The notes beneath the pieces were generated by a model. That model was not told the origin of the DNA. It searched no databases and saw only the letters and a program-made list of their open reading frames with translations. Positions 8,077 to 16,423 of a DNA stretch of 64,000 nt are shown here, in pieces. Source of the stretch: Numidum massiliense (GTDB lineage Bacteria > Bacillota > Bacilli > Thermoactinomycetales > Novibacillaceae). The position numbers and the translations under genes were made by a program. Every line of letters starts with the position of its first letter. Positions within the stretch are counted from its first letter, which is position 1. The DNA is taken from assembly GCF_001375555.1 (NCBI RefSeq), contig NZ_CTDZ01000009.1:1357758-1421757 (forward strand). The letters run 5' to 3'.

Positions 8077-9009
8077 TTATTTGACGCATTCGATTTGTGC
8101 GTTTTCCACCAGTGCCATTGGCTTGAGAAAATAAAGTTCATCGAGCAAGCGCCAATTGAGCTCGCCCGGTCCGATCGCAGCAACTGCTTCGGTTCCCGAA
8201 GTGGTCGTTTTTGATGGATCCGTATTTGGACCCGTATGTTGTAACGCGTGTTGTGGCGTCGTTTTTTCCGCCACCGCCTTAGCCGCGGCCCGCTCGGCTG
8301 CCAGACCGAGTGAACATAACCCGGCGATTGCTGCGAGCGCGCCGTCATCTGTTACAGCGGCATACGCACCGATGAGTGCCGTCGCTAAACAACCAGATCC
8401 GGTAATGTAAGGGAGCAGGGGATGGCCGTTCGCGACTGTCACGAGGCGACTCTCGTCGGCAATGATGTCTACTTTTCCCGTAATCGCGACCGGGAGGTGG
8501 TAGCGCCGCACGAACGTCTCGGCGAGCATGAGTGGATCGCCGCCGTCCGTAGCTGCATCGACGCCTTTTTGTTGCCACGGCATTTGGCAGAGTGCGGCGA
8601 TTTCCGCAGCGTTCCCGCGTACAACAGATACAGTCACTTCCCGCATGATACGGTCGATCGCCGCGTTGCGGTAGCTCGTTGTGCCATAACCTACCGGGTC
8701 GAGGACGACCGGTACGCCTAGCCGATTGGCCGCTTGTCCCGCTAATAGCATCGCCTGTAAACTGTACGTCGTGAGTGTGCCTGCGTTTAATACGAGGGCG
8801 TCGGCGTGGGCGACCATTTCCGCCACTTCGTCCGGTTCCGAGGACATCACTGGCGAAGCGCCGATCGCTAACGTGCCGTTAGCGGTAAAGTTCGTCACGA
8901 CGTCGTTCGTAATGTTGTGTATGAGTGGTTTCTCGGCACGTAACGCTTGGCGGAGTTGTTGCAATTGCCCGCGTATGCGTTGCTCACGCGTTTCGCGCAT
9001 TTCACGCAT
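8077..9009 (-). CDS. thiM: Hydroxyethylthiazole kinase with C-terminal extension
   Basis: The 310-residue product phosphorylates hydroxyethylthiazole for thiamine salvage. Ribokinase-fold motifs are PLIHNITNDVVTNFTAN, DALVLNAGTLT, VVLDPVGYGTT, SVVRGNAAEIAAL and GSGCLATALIGAYAA. Typical ThiM is 260-275 residues. Here the extra length is a Thr/Gly/Ala-rich tail between the core and a final ELNWRLLDELYFLKP segment. The true start is the ATG at 9009, eight bases inside the thiD end and preceded by GAGGTG; the open frame extends far upstream inside thiD but is not used. Confidence 0.92.
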   Translation of the reverse strand: MREMRETREQRIRGQLQQLRQALRAEKPLIHNITNDVVTNFTANGTLAIGASPVMSSEPDEVAEMVAHADALVLNAGTLTTYSLQAMLLAGQAANRLGVPVVLDPVGYGTTSYRNAAIDRIMREVTVSVVRGNAAEIAALCQMPWQQKGVDAATDGGDPLMLAETFVRRYHLPVAITGKVDIIADESRLVTVANGHPLLPYITGSGCLATALIGAYAAVTDDGALAAIAGLCSLGLAAERAAAKAVAEKTTPQHALQHTGPNTDPSKTTTSGTEAVAAIGPGELNWRLLDELYFLKPMALVENAQIECVK

Positions 9010-9892
9010 TAGGAACACCTCGCCCGGTAGCTGGTTGCTCCTTACGGCTCCGCGCAACTTGTCGTTCCTCTCGCGGTTCGTTTTGTCGCTCGTTTTGCTG
9101 TTCACTGTACGCCCAGTGGTTGACAGGGCCTTGTCCGTGTCCGATGGCGAGTGGGGAAGCGATCGCCGCAGTAATGAACGCTTTCGCCGTTTCGATCGCC
9201 TGATGCGGCGATGCGCCTTTGGCAAGTTCGGCCGTAATGGCGGCAGAGAGCGTGCAGCCTGTGCCGTGCGTATGTTTGGTCGCGACACGCGGGGACGCGA
9301 ATTCGGAGAACGTGTGTCCGTCGTAAAAAATGTCGCGAGCCTCACCTGCGAGGTGTCCACCTTTTACTAACGCGGATGTTGCCCCGCACACCTCGACGAT
9401 GTACTTGGCCGCATCTTTCATTCCTTCGATGGACACAACGCGCCGTCCCGTAATGACTTCCGCCTCCGGAATGTTCGGAGTGACGACGGCAGTGAGGGGG
9501 AGTAAATGTTGCACGAGCGCGTCGCGTGCATTTTCCGCCAGTAAAGCGTCCCCGCTTTTCGCCACCATGACCGGATCCATCACATAATGCGCCACGTCGT
9601 ACTGCTTAATTTTGTGGGCGAGCAACTGAATGACGGCAATTTGCGATAACATCCCCGTTTTTATCGCCTCCGGGCGAATGTCTTCAAAAACAGCGTCTAG
9701 TTGGTCTTCGATGAGTGGTAACGGCATGTCTAAAAACGTCCGCACTCCGAGCGTGTTTTGGCTCACGACAGCCGTGATGACGGACATACCGTAAACGTGT
9801 AGTTGTTGAAACGTTTTTAAATCTGCTTGGATACCGGCTCCTCCCGACGGATCGGTGCCAGCAATCGTTAACGCTTTGTAAACGTGTGGCAT
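9002..9892 (-). CDS. thiD: Hydroxymethylpyrimidine / phosphomethylpyrimidine kinase
   Basis: A 296-residue bifunctional kinase that makes HMP-pyrophosphate. It begins MPHVYKALTIAGTDPSGGAGIQADLKTF and has HYVMDPVMVAKSG, TPNIPEAEVITG, LVKGGHL and HGTGCTLSAAI (anion hole). The ATG at 9892 follows AAGGAGG; the longer frame to 9925 lacks a ribosome site. The last 35 or so residues (EQQNERQNEPREERQVARSR) form a Gln/Glu/Arg-rich tail beyond the normal ThiD end. It is the first gene after the TPP riboswitch. Confidence 0.93.
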   Translation of the reverse strand: MPHVYKALTIAGTDPSGGAGIQADLKTFQQLHVYGMSVITAVVSQNTLGVRTFLDMPLPLIEDQLDAVFEDIRPEAIKTGMLSQIAVIQLLAHKIKQYDVAHYVMDPVMVAKSGDALLAENARDALVQHLLPLTAVVTPNIPEAEVITGRRVVSIEGMKDAAKYIVEVCGATSALVKGGHLAGEARDIFYDGHTFSEFASPRVATKHTHGTGCTLSAAITAELAKGASPHQAIETAKAFITAAIASPLAIGHGQGPVNHWAYSEQQNERQNEPREERQVARSRKEQPATGRGVPNA

Positions 9893-9931
9893 AGTAAAAG
9901 TCCTCCTTCTTCTGTTTGACACCAATTAAAT

Positions 9932-9957
9932 AACACCGCGGCAATGTGCGCGGTGTT
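9932..9957 (-). terminator. Hairpin between TPP aptamer and thiD
   Basis: AACACCGCG and CGCGGTGTT form a nine-base-pair stem with an eight-base loop, followed on the minus strand by ATTTAATTGG, a weak U tract. Its place between the aptamer and thiD makes it a candidate expression platform, though it lies about 130 bases from the aptamer. Confidence 0.45.
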
Positions 9958-10084
9958 CGTTCCAGTGCGAGTTTTAAAGTTGCGTAACGTTTACCGATTG
10001 TCACTCGGACGGCCTACTAGGCCGAAACCTTGCACCAATAGCAAGAGCCGAGAAAAATCGGTAGACGCGAGCGTACGACTCGTC

Positions 10085-10185
10085 TAATCCCTCCGCTGGC
10101 ATTACCCAGATCAGGTGAAGCAGTCGACGTCGGCCCTCGCGGTTATACGTCCTCTCAGCCTAGTTAGCCCTAAGCTCCCGCACTT
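10085..10185 (-). promoter_or_regulatory. TPP riboswitch (THI element)
   Basis: Read on the minus strand, it contains GGCTGAGAGG, then CACCTGATCTGG and TAATGCCAGCGGAGGGA, the conserved core of the thiamine-pyrophosphate aptamer, closed by GGGAGC at its 5' side. It is about 190 bases upstream of thiD. By family knowledge it turns off thiD-thiM-thiE-thiW when thiamine pyrophosphate is plentiful. Confidence 0.95.
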
Positions 10186-10844
10186 CGATACAATTGTTTG
10201 CAGTGATATGTGTGCTTCGCTTTCAGTATACATGGGTAGGCGCGAAATTGTCAAACCATACTGATAGTGAAGGGATAATCGGGTAAAGGAGCTAGCTAAG
10301 TCTTTCATGCTTGGTCTAGTTCCGTATTCCCCGTATAATAGACATGTTCACTAGATCCGAAAAAAACGCCATCGAATACGATGCGTCTCAAGATTACTCA
10401 CTATAATTAGCCGGACGACAGCCATGCGATGATCGTTTGCGACTTTTTTTAATCAGATGAAGCGAGAAGTCGATGCGTCGCTCGGGGAGATTGAGACACT
10501 GCTCGCACTAGGTGCTACGGCGCGGCAAGCCGTACAAGAGCCGCTCAAACGCAGGCGTTATTGTGAATCGTAACAAGCTGCTGACACACATTAATTTAAA
10601 GGAAATAAAACATAAATCAACGTATTGCCTATGGTATAAATATGGTATACAATACAGTTTGTGTAAGCGCTTGTTATAGGCTAAATACGTCATGAACTAT
10701 GTGAAGGGAAGGAGTGTTGGGTATCAAAGTGACCAGATCTGTCGTTCACTTTTGCCGACGTTGGTCATCTTTCTTTTTTTCTAACGCTACTTTACGGAAG
10801 GGAATGTGCTGTCCGGCATGAAATAGGTACAAAATAGGTATTTA
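10186..10844. other. Intergenic region upstream of the GntR gene
   Basis: No convincing gene. A 38-codon plus-strand ORF (10456-10572, MKREVDASLGEIETLL...) lacks a ribosome site. A possible promoter TTGCCT-17-TACAAT lies at 10625-10653. TGTAAGCGCTTG at 10661-10672 resembles half of a LacI/CcpA-type operator. The direct repeat AAATAGGTA occurs twice at about 10821-10840. Confidence 0.35.
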
Positions 10845-10874
10845 TTGGAAAATTGTAGCTAACATAACTATAAT
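10845..10874 (+). promoter_or_regulatory. Promoter of the GntR-SBP gene
   Basis: TTGGAA (10845-10850), 18-base spacer, TATAAT (10869-10874). A start point near 10881 rules out the ATG at 10873 as initiator. Two copies of AAATAGGTA, two bases apart, lie just upstream and could be an operator. Confidence 0.55.
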
Positions 10875-10908
10875 GATAGGTAACGATGTGAATAGTGAGT
10901 GGATCGTT

Positions 10909-12291
10909 ATGAGTGAAAAACCGAGTAGGGCGACGTTTCGCGCACGCTTAGACTATATGGTTAATACGTTGCGCCAAGAAATTATTAGTGGGCAGCTTAA
11001 GGCAGGGGACTACTTGCCGTCTGAGCTAGATTTGGGCGAGCAGTTTTCGCTGAGCAAAGTTTCAGTGCGTAAAGGACTGGACATTCTCGTCTCCGAAGGG
11101 TTGATTGAAAAACAGTCGCGTATCGGCAACATGGTCAAGCAGGTGAGTGAGGATGAACGGTTAACCGTGCGTTTCGGTTACTATCCGTCTTTAATCGACG
11201 AGGCGCGGATCGACGAGTTGCTGGAGATGTTTCACGCGCGACATCCGCGCATTTACGTGCAAACGCTACCGCTCCCGTACGACAATTACAGTGAAGTTGT
11301 CGGCGGCCTGTTAGAAAATGACATGCTCGATGTCGTGACGATCAACTACGGCGATTACGATCAAGTAATGGAAGCTTACGGCAGTGACTGTTTTGCACTT
11401 ACCGAGTCACGGCAAGGAGTTTATACGTTTTTACAGCAAGCGTTTACCGATGCGAAAGGCAAGCAAAGGGTTATCCCGTTCATTTTTTCGCCAGTCATTC
11501 TTTGCTACAATTTACAGCACTTAGCGGAACGAGGCGCAGAAACGCCGGACAGTAGTTGGACGTGGCGCCGTTTGAGGGAAGAAGCGGCAAAACTAGCAAC
11601 TGAAACGCGGCAAGGGTTTTATTTTCATTTTCTGTCGTACAACCGTTGGCCAATTTTTTTATTACAAAGTGGGTTTGCGGTGACGACCGATGAAAACGGT
11701 AGGCGGCGCATTGGGAGAGAATCAATCGCGCGGTTGCGCGCAATCCGCGATACGTTTTCCGCCCTCGACTTTCCAGGGATTTTGTCCGAAAGCGACTACG
11801 ATATCGAGGCGCTGTTTGCCGCGGAAAAAGTGTCGCTCATCATGACGACTTATTTCGGGTTGAACCAGTTAACGAAAAATGACGTCGGGTTTGTATACGA
11901 CATTTCGTCGCTTCCTTATTTGACTGATCCGCGCACGCTGCTGCTCGTCATCGGATTAGCCGTGAACAGAAGGAGTCGCAATCAACAAGCGGCAAAATTG
12001 TTGTGCGACTTTTTGCTGTCGGATGAAGCGCAACGTTACATTCGCAAACATACGTTAAGTTTGCCTGCAGTGAAGCATGTGGCAGAGGAAGTTGTCGCCG
12101 AAGACAGCGAGCCGCACCGCTTCCTCATGTTTCGCGAAACAATTCCGAGCTTTAAACTACACACCGACGTGCAGATGACGTACCGGGAACTGGGAGAGAT
12201 TCGCGATCCGTTCAAGCTATATTGGTCGGGAATGGAAGATGAGCAAACGTTTTGCGCGAAAGTGGAAGAGATCTTAAATCGCGAACGCTAA
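10909..12291 (+). CDS. GntR-family regulator fused to a solute-binding-protein-like domain
   Basis: The 460-residue protein has an N-terminal GntR winged helix (LRQEIISGQLKAGDYLPSELDLGEQFSLSKVSVRKGLDILVSEGLIEKQ, about residues 17-65) followed by about 380 residues resembling family 1 sugar-binding proteins (FHARHPRIYVQTLPLPYDNY, LDVVTINYGDYDQV, GESIARLRAIRDTF-like helices, KLLCDFLLSDEAQRYI). There is no signal peptide, so it is a cytoplasmic sugar sensor built from a transport-protein fold. The ATG at 10909 is chosen because the predicted transcript starts near 10881. No sugar operon is adjacent on the same strand; its target is unknown. Confidence 0.75.
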   Translation: MSEKPSRATFRARLDYMVNTLRQEIISGQLKAGDYLPSELDLGEQFSLSKVSVRKGLDILVSEGLIEKQSRIGNMVKQVSEDERLTVRFGYYPSLIDEARIDELLEMFHARHPRIYVQTLPLPYDNYSEVVGGLLENDMLDVVTINYGDYDQVMEAYGSDCFALTESRQGVYTFLQQAFTDAKGKQRVIPFIFSPVILCYNLQHLAERGAETPDSSWTWRRLREEAAKLATETRQGFYFHFLSYNRWPIFLLQSGFAVTTDENGRRRIGRESIARLRAIRDTFSALDFPGILSESDYDIEALFAAEKVSLIMTTYFGLNQLTKNDVGFVYDISSLPYLTDPRTLLLVIGLAVNRRSRNQQAAKLLCDFLLSDEAQRYIRKHTLSLPAVKHVAEEVVAEDSEPHRFLMFRETIPSFKLHTDVQMTYRELGEIRDPFKLYWSGMEDEQTFCAKVEEILNRER

Positions 12292-12369
12292 TGATAAACA
12301 CTAAATAAGCTAGATATATACCAAGTGGGGGACCGCATATAACGCATATAAAAGGAAGGGGAGACTATA

Positions 12370-12420
12370 GGCAGGGGAACCGCGCGACAGTTATCGCTCG
12401 CGGTTCCCCTGCCTCTTTTT
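12370..12420 (+). terminator. Strong terminator after the GntR-SBP gene
   Basis: GGCAGGGGAACCGCG (12370-12384) pairs with CGCGGTTCCCCTGCC (12399-12413), followed by TCTTTTT. A textbook intrinsic terminator. Confidence 0.9.
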
Positions 12421-13559
12421 AATGCACAGATGCCCTGCCTCTTCTTCATGCACATAATGCACATGGCAGTCATACGGATCCTGCATTAACATTCCCTATG
12501 TGACACCCTCGACGCCCCCCATGTAACGTGCTCGTAAGGTTACTCAATATGCCTCTTATACCGCAACTTATACCGCAACTTGCAAACCGTCCTATAGCTC
12601 GCCATAAGATCCTCGTCTTTACACGGGTTTTCGTGCCTAGAGCATAGTAATTTATCACTGAACAACGCAAATGACCTCGTAATAGAAATATAAATTTATC
12701 ACATAGTACATATTAATTATTATTAAAGGCAATAAAAACACAGCTTCATAATTTTATCATAAAAATTAATAAAACAACCAGTAAGCAGCAATGTTTCGAT
12801 TGATGTTTACACATATGGTAATAAAATTAAAAAAAATTTAGTTGGCGGTTAACGAGAGGGGAGACCACAATAAAAAGGAGGTTTAACCGATAAAGGTATA
12901 TATTATAAAATATGTAGTGTCCATATAAAATACAATAATAATATGTATAATCCATTTATAATGGTGTAAATAAAATAATAAAGGTGTAGTTATATTACTA
13001 AAAACGACAGAAATAAGGAGGGGTGAGGCGGCTGAATCAACGCAAGCCATGTAAGTAACAGTTTTATAAAAGTCACGAGCCGATCGCGAGGGGCAAACAA
13101 CGTTTAAGGTTTCAACAACGCATTTCGCTTGTCCCAGCTCTAAAGATCGGAGAGAATCAACAAGGTATTAACGACAGTTTATCTTTAATTATGTAATTAA
13201 TAACTGGTGTTATATATTTTTACGGTATAAACCACATATAACATCTTTAAATAAAAAATAACCATTATGCCCAAGTGGGCTTAAGACAACAGTAAAAACA
13301 GTTCCTTTATATTGACTAGACGTTATATTTATCTATGCATACACTTCGATTTTAACAGCACATCTTATTGGTTATTTTAAGATCGTGTAATTTATTTATG
13401 GGTAATTAACAGATATACTTGCCGTACAAGAAAATTATAAATGAGCATAATTATAGTCGATACTACTATAATAATGTCATTATACTATCTGAGATAGAGG
13501 GTGTTGTTTATGACTGTTAACATAACAAAATAGATATTTTGTAACCCTATATATTCAGG
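12421..13559. other. Long A+T-rich non-coding stretch
   Basis: More than 1.1 kb with no gene that I can support. From about 12680 the DNA becomes markedly A+T-rich compared with its neighbours. Two good ribosome-site strings (AAAGGAGG near 12887, AAGGAGG near 13016) precede only a dozen codons each. A 12-bp unit TTATACCGCAAC is tandemly repeated at 12556-12579 and CGCATATAA at 12334-12351. Confidence 0.4.
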
Positions 13560-13672
13560 TGAGGATGAAGTGAATGTGGTAATGTAGTTATGATGTGTTG
13601 ATGAGGATGAAGTGAATGTGGTTTGAATGTGGTTGTGGTGTGGTTGTGGTTAGGGTTAAATGAGGATGAAGT
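13560..13672. repeat. G/T-rich direct repeat cluster
   Basis: A 21-base unit beginning TGAGGATGAAGTGAAT occurs at 13560-13580 and 13602-13622, with a 12-base partial copy at 13661-13672. Between them are GAATGTGGT and TGTGGT copies. The plus strand is almost free of C, a strong strand asymmetry. The reverse frame would encode a His/Pro/Thr-rich 60-mer without a ribosome site. Confidence 0.6.
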
Positions 13673-13984
13673 CGGATCGATGTTTTTGTAAGCCAGCTGA
13701 GAGTGCCGGCTATTTTGATGAAATGTCATAACCGTATACGGTTCCGTACGATCAGCTGGATTAACACTACAAAAGACGCGCGGCTCACCTACTTCCTCTT
13801 TTATCTAGTTTTATCTAGGCAAGCCGCGCACCATTCACGCGCCATTGCTGAAGTACCTCGATATCTACTTAAGAGCAATAAACATAGCCTCAGAGGATTG
13901 ATCTCCTCCCCTGCATCCGTTTCAGTCCTGTCACGTACACTTTTTTGCTTGCCGGAAACTGCAACTTCAGTTGGAATTCTATGC

Positions 13985-14480
13985 TGATCCCTCCTTGTCA
14001 TCCCTTCCCTGTCGATCGTACGATTCACGGGGCCCAAGGGACACCGGAAATGCGAACGGTCGTCTACCTTCATCACGGTGTAACCCCACCGGACAGGTCC
14101 GCCTTCCGGCGCACAGTTTTTCGTTATCCGAACCGCCAGCGCGCGGCGATCCTTTGGTACCGATCATACACTTGGCATTACTCGGCTGAACATTTACGCC
14201 GGTCTGGCAGGTTTTTATTTGCTACGCGATCGAGAAGAACGCGCACTGCCCTTGGCTCGTGGTAAATATGAAGTTCCCTTGGTCATACAGGACCGTTCTT
14301 TTAATGAGGATGGCTCGCTCTTTTATCCGTTTATGGCGTTATGGCGGCTCACGTCACGCCTTTTTGCGTCTACCTACCCCTCCCATCGTGCCTGAGTTTT
14401 TCGGTGATACGATTGTAGTCAACGGAAGGTGTGGCCTTTTTTTGATGCGGATTCATAGCGCCAATTATTGGTCGGTACAG
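13985..14480 (+). pseudogene. Remnant of a CotA-like multicopper oxidase (spore-coat laccase)
   Basis: Joining frames recovers recognisable CotA/bilirubin-oxidase sequence: HPFPVDRTIHGA, then HHGVTPPD (normally HGG at a copper site), YPNRQRAAILWY, DHTLGITRLNIYAGLAG, FYLLRDREERALPL, KYEVPLVIQDRSFNEDGSLFYP, PPIVPEFFGDTIVVNG and VWPFFDADS. At about 14160 the WYHDH copper motif is destroyed by what looks like a two-base loss (TACCGATCAT). Further shifts occur near 14345 and 14425. The N-terminal third and the last half of the gene are missing. CotA belongs to the outer spore coat. This is a clear, multiply frameshifted relic. Confidence 0.8.
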
Positions 14481-14526
14481 CCGTCCTATCTTCTCCCCTT
14501 CTTTTTTTCTAAACGTTGTGATACGG

Positions 14527-14555
14527 TTGACACATATTTCACGTACACCGTAATT
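14527..14555 (+). promoter_or_regulatory. Promoter of the LacI-family gene
   Basis: TTGACA (14527-14532), 17-base spacer, GTAATT (14550-14555), about 60 bases before the ATG at 14613. Confidence 0.55.
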
Positions 14556-14612
14556 TCGACTTCACACTTACACCTTAATCATTTAAGGGAAGCTAATTTT
14601 AGGAAGGATCGT

Positions 14613-15563
14613 ATGGCAAATATTAAGGATATAGCTAAAAGAGCTGGCGTGTCAGTTTCCACTGTGTCAAGAGTTTTAAACAACCACAAGTACGTATCTA
14701 GTGAGAAAAGAGCTGCCGTACAAAAAGCGATCGCTGAAATGAATTACACCCCTAACAAAAATGCCGTCGATTTAATTCGCGGCGAAACGAGAATGATCGG
14801 CGTCATCATCCCTTACAACAACAATCAAGCATTCGATCAAATGTTACACGGGGTGCTCAACAAATCTGTAGAAATGGACTACTCGGTGACGGTCCTCCCT
14901 ACGAAATACGATAAACAGAAAGAGCTCGAGTATTTTTCACTGCTAAAAAATAAATTACTCGATAGCATCATCATAACTTCCAGAGCGAACAATTGGGAGG
15001 CCATCATACCGTACACGCATTACGGTACCGTCATTGCCTGTGAATATACGGATCATCCGGAAATAGGTTGCGCCTATGTCGATCGCTATGCCTCATACGT
15101 CGATGCGTTTCAATACCTTAAAAATAAAGGGAATCAAAGGGTTGCCTTTACTACGGCTAGAGGTGTTGAAAGTAAAAGCACGCTCCAAGCGATCGCAGCT
15201 TACAAAAAAGTGTTTGGGGAACTCCCTCCCGACTATTTTATCGCGGGTTGTTATTCTCTTAAGGATGGCTACCGTGCTGGGAAAAAGTTGTTACATCTAA
15301 AGGCGCAACCAATGGCCGTTTATGCTAACGGTGATCAAGTTGCCGGCGGCATTTATCAGTATGCTACATCGATCAACTTAAAAGTTCCGGACGATCTCGC
15401 GATCTTAGGACAAGAAAACCAACAGATCGGGATCGGTATGGGCATATCTACGGTCAATCACCAGTTAATTAAGGTCGGTGAACGAGCTTTCGATCTTTCC
15501 ACACATAAATCGCAACAGAAGATTGAAATACCGTATACAATCATCGAGCGATCATCCGTTTAA
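14613..15563 (+). CDS. LacI-family transcriptional regulator
   Basis: A 316-residue repressor. The N-terminal helix-turn-helix and hinge read MANIKDIAKRAGVSVSTVSR and VLNNHKYVSSEKRAAVQKAI; the remaining 260 residues are a periplasmic-binding-protein-like effector domain (GVIIPYNNNQAFDQMLHGV, GNQRVAFTT, YANGDQVAGG, LAILGQENQQIGIGM). The ATG at 14613 follows AGGAAGG; the open frame runs upstream through the CotA relic but that part is not real. The palindrome in the next promoter is its likely operator. The effector is unknown, perhaps a sugar or sugar phosphate. Confidence 0.88.
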   Translation: MANIKDIAKRAGVSVSTVSRVLNNHKYVSSEKRAAVQKAIAEMNYTPNKNAVDLIRGETRMIGVIIPYNNNQAFDQMLHGVLNKSVEMDYSVTVLPTKYDKQKELEYFSLLKNKLLDSIIITSRANNWEAIIPYTHYGTVIACEYTDHPEIGCAYVDRYASYVDAFQYLKNKGNQRVAFTTARGVESKSTLQAIAAYKKVFGELPPDYFIAGCYSLKDGYRAGKKLLHLKAQPMAVYANGDQVAGGIYQYATSINLKVPDDLAILGQENQQIGIGMGISTVNHQLIKVGERAFDLSTHKSQQKIEIPYTIIERSSV

Positions 15564-15587
15564 GTGCTGATTTAATCGATTGATGTA

Positions 15588-15616
15588 TTGACATGAAATG
15601 CATTTCATCCTTTACC
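15588..15616 (+). promoter_or_regulatory. Promoter with palindromic operator before the HAD gene
   Basis: TTGACA at 15588-15593, then 17 bases and TTTACC (15611-15616). The perfect 16-base palindrome ATGAAATGCATTTCAT at 15593-15608 fills the spacer. Its position next to the lacI-family gene points to repression by that protein; this is inference. Confidence 0.6.
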
Positions 15617-15660
15617 ATGGGCGTAAGCGCGTGCAAGGCAATTAAGAAAGGGTGGTTTTC

Positions 15661-16287
15661 ATGTCGTATGATGCTTTTATTTTTGATTTAGACGGAACAA
15701 TTATCGACTCTGAGCTCATCGGCCTAAAAACGTTGCAAGCCACTTTAAGTGAACAAGGTATCGACAAAAGTCTGGATGAACTCCGATTTTCCATAGGTAT
15801 CCCCGGATTAAGTACATTGGAAGTATTAAATGTCGCCGATATTCCAACGACACTTGCCTTATGGATCCGGAAGCAAAAACCGCTAATGAAAGAAGTACCT
15901 ATATTTGCCGATATGATCGAAGTGATCGAGCAGCTGCCCAAAACAGGGATTGTCACCTCGCAAACAGGAGCAGAATTACGGTGCGGCTTCAATTTATTAA
16001 AAGTCGATCATCACTTTCAAGCCATCGTTTGTGCCGACGACACCGAAAGGCATAAACCGAATCCAGAGCCGTTAGAACTCGGGTTAAAGTTGTTGCGATG
16101 TCGTGCTGACGAAGCTATTTATATTGGCGATTCTGTGTATGATTTGCAATGTGCGCAATCAGCTGGTGTCGATTTCGGGCTAGCGTTATGGGGCGCAAAA
16201 ACGACAGACGGTTTTGAGAGCGCCGATTACATTTTTGAAACGCCTAGAGATATTCTTAATTTGTGTTCCCACGAGGAGCACGTATGA
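15661..16287 (+). CDS. HAD-superfamily phosphatase
   Basis: A 208-residue haloacid-dehalogenase-type hydrolase. Motif I is FDLDGTIIDSE (nucleophile Asp in the first DxD), motif II GIVTSQTG, motif III Lys in ERHKPNPEPL, and motif IV YIGDSVYDLQCAQSAG; a helical cap lies between I and II. Such enzymes dephosphorylate sugar phosphates (beta-phosphoglucomutase or phosphoglycolate-phosphatase like). The ATG at 15661 follows AAAGGGTGG; a GTG nine bases earlier overlaps that site. It probably answers to the upstream LacI-type regulator. Confidence 0.85.
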   Translation: MSYDAFIFDLDGTIIDSELIGLKTLQATLSEQGIDKSLDELRFSIGIPGLSTLEVLNVADIPTTLALWIRKQKPLMKEVPIFADMIEVIEQLPKTGIVTSQTGAELRCGFNLLKVDHHFQAIVCADDTERHKPNPEPLELGLKLLRCRADEAIYIGDSVYDLQCAQSAGVDFGLALWGAKTTDGFESADYIFETPRDILNLCSHEEHV

Positions 16288-16304
16288 TATAGTGAAAACA
16301 TATC

Positions 16305-16338
16305 GACTAAAATAGAAGTGAGACTAAAATAGAAGTGA
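16305..16338. repeat. 17-bp perfect tandem duplication
   Basis: GACTAAAATAGAAGTGA is present twice head to tail (16305-16321 and 16322-16338) in the gap between the HAD and PHP genes. Confidence 0.9.
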
Positions 16339-16423
16339 CAGTAGCAATCACGAGCTACTTCGTACGCTTCCAAAATGCCGAACGATCCTATAATTGAAAG
16401 ATTCCCGAATGTAGAGGTGTTGG

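Noticed and set aside
8726-9370. Long plus-strand ORF opposite thiM/thiD
   Set aside because: It is a shadow of two well-supported thi genes that fill the other strand.
10456-10572. 38-codon ORF upstream of the GntR gene
   Set aside because: Helical composition, but no ribosome site and no recognisable relation.
10661-10674. TGTAAGCGCTTGTT as a full cre site
   Set aside because: Only the left half and centre match; the last three positions fail, so it is at most a half-operator.
13560-13672. CRISPR-like array
   Set aside because: The units are two and a half copies with internal G/T repeats and no unique spacers.
13547-13729. Minus-strand 60-codon ORF rich in His, Pro and Thr
   Set aside because: It is the reverse of the G/T-rich repeat, has no ribosome site, and repeat bias alone explains its openness.
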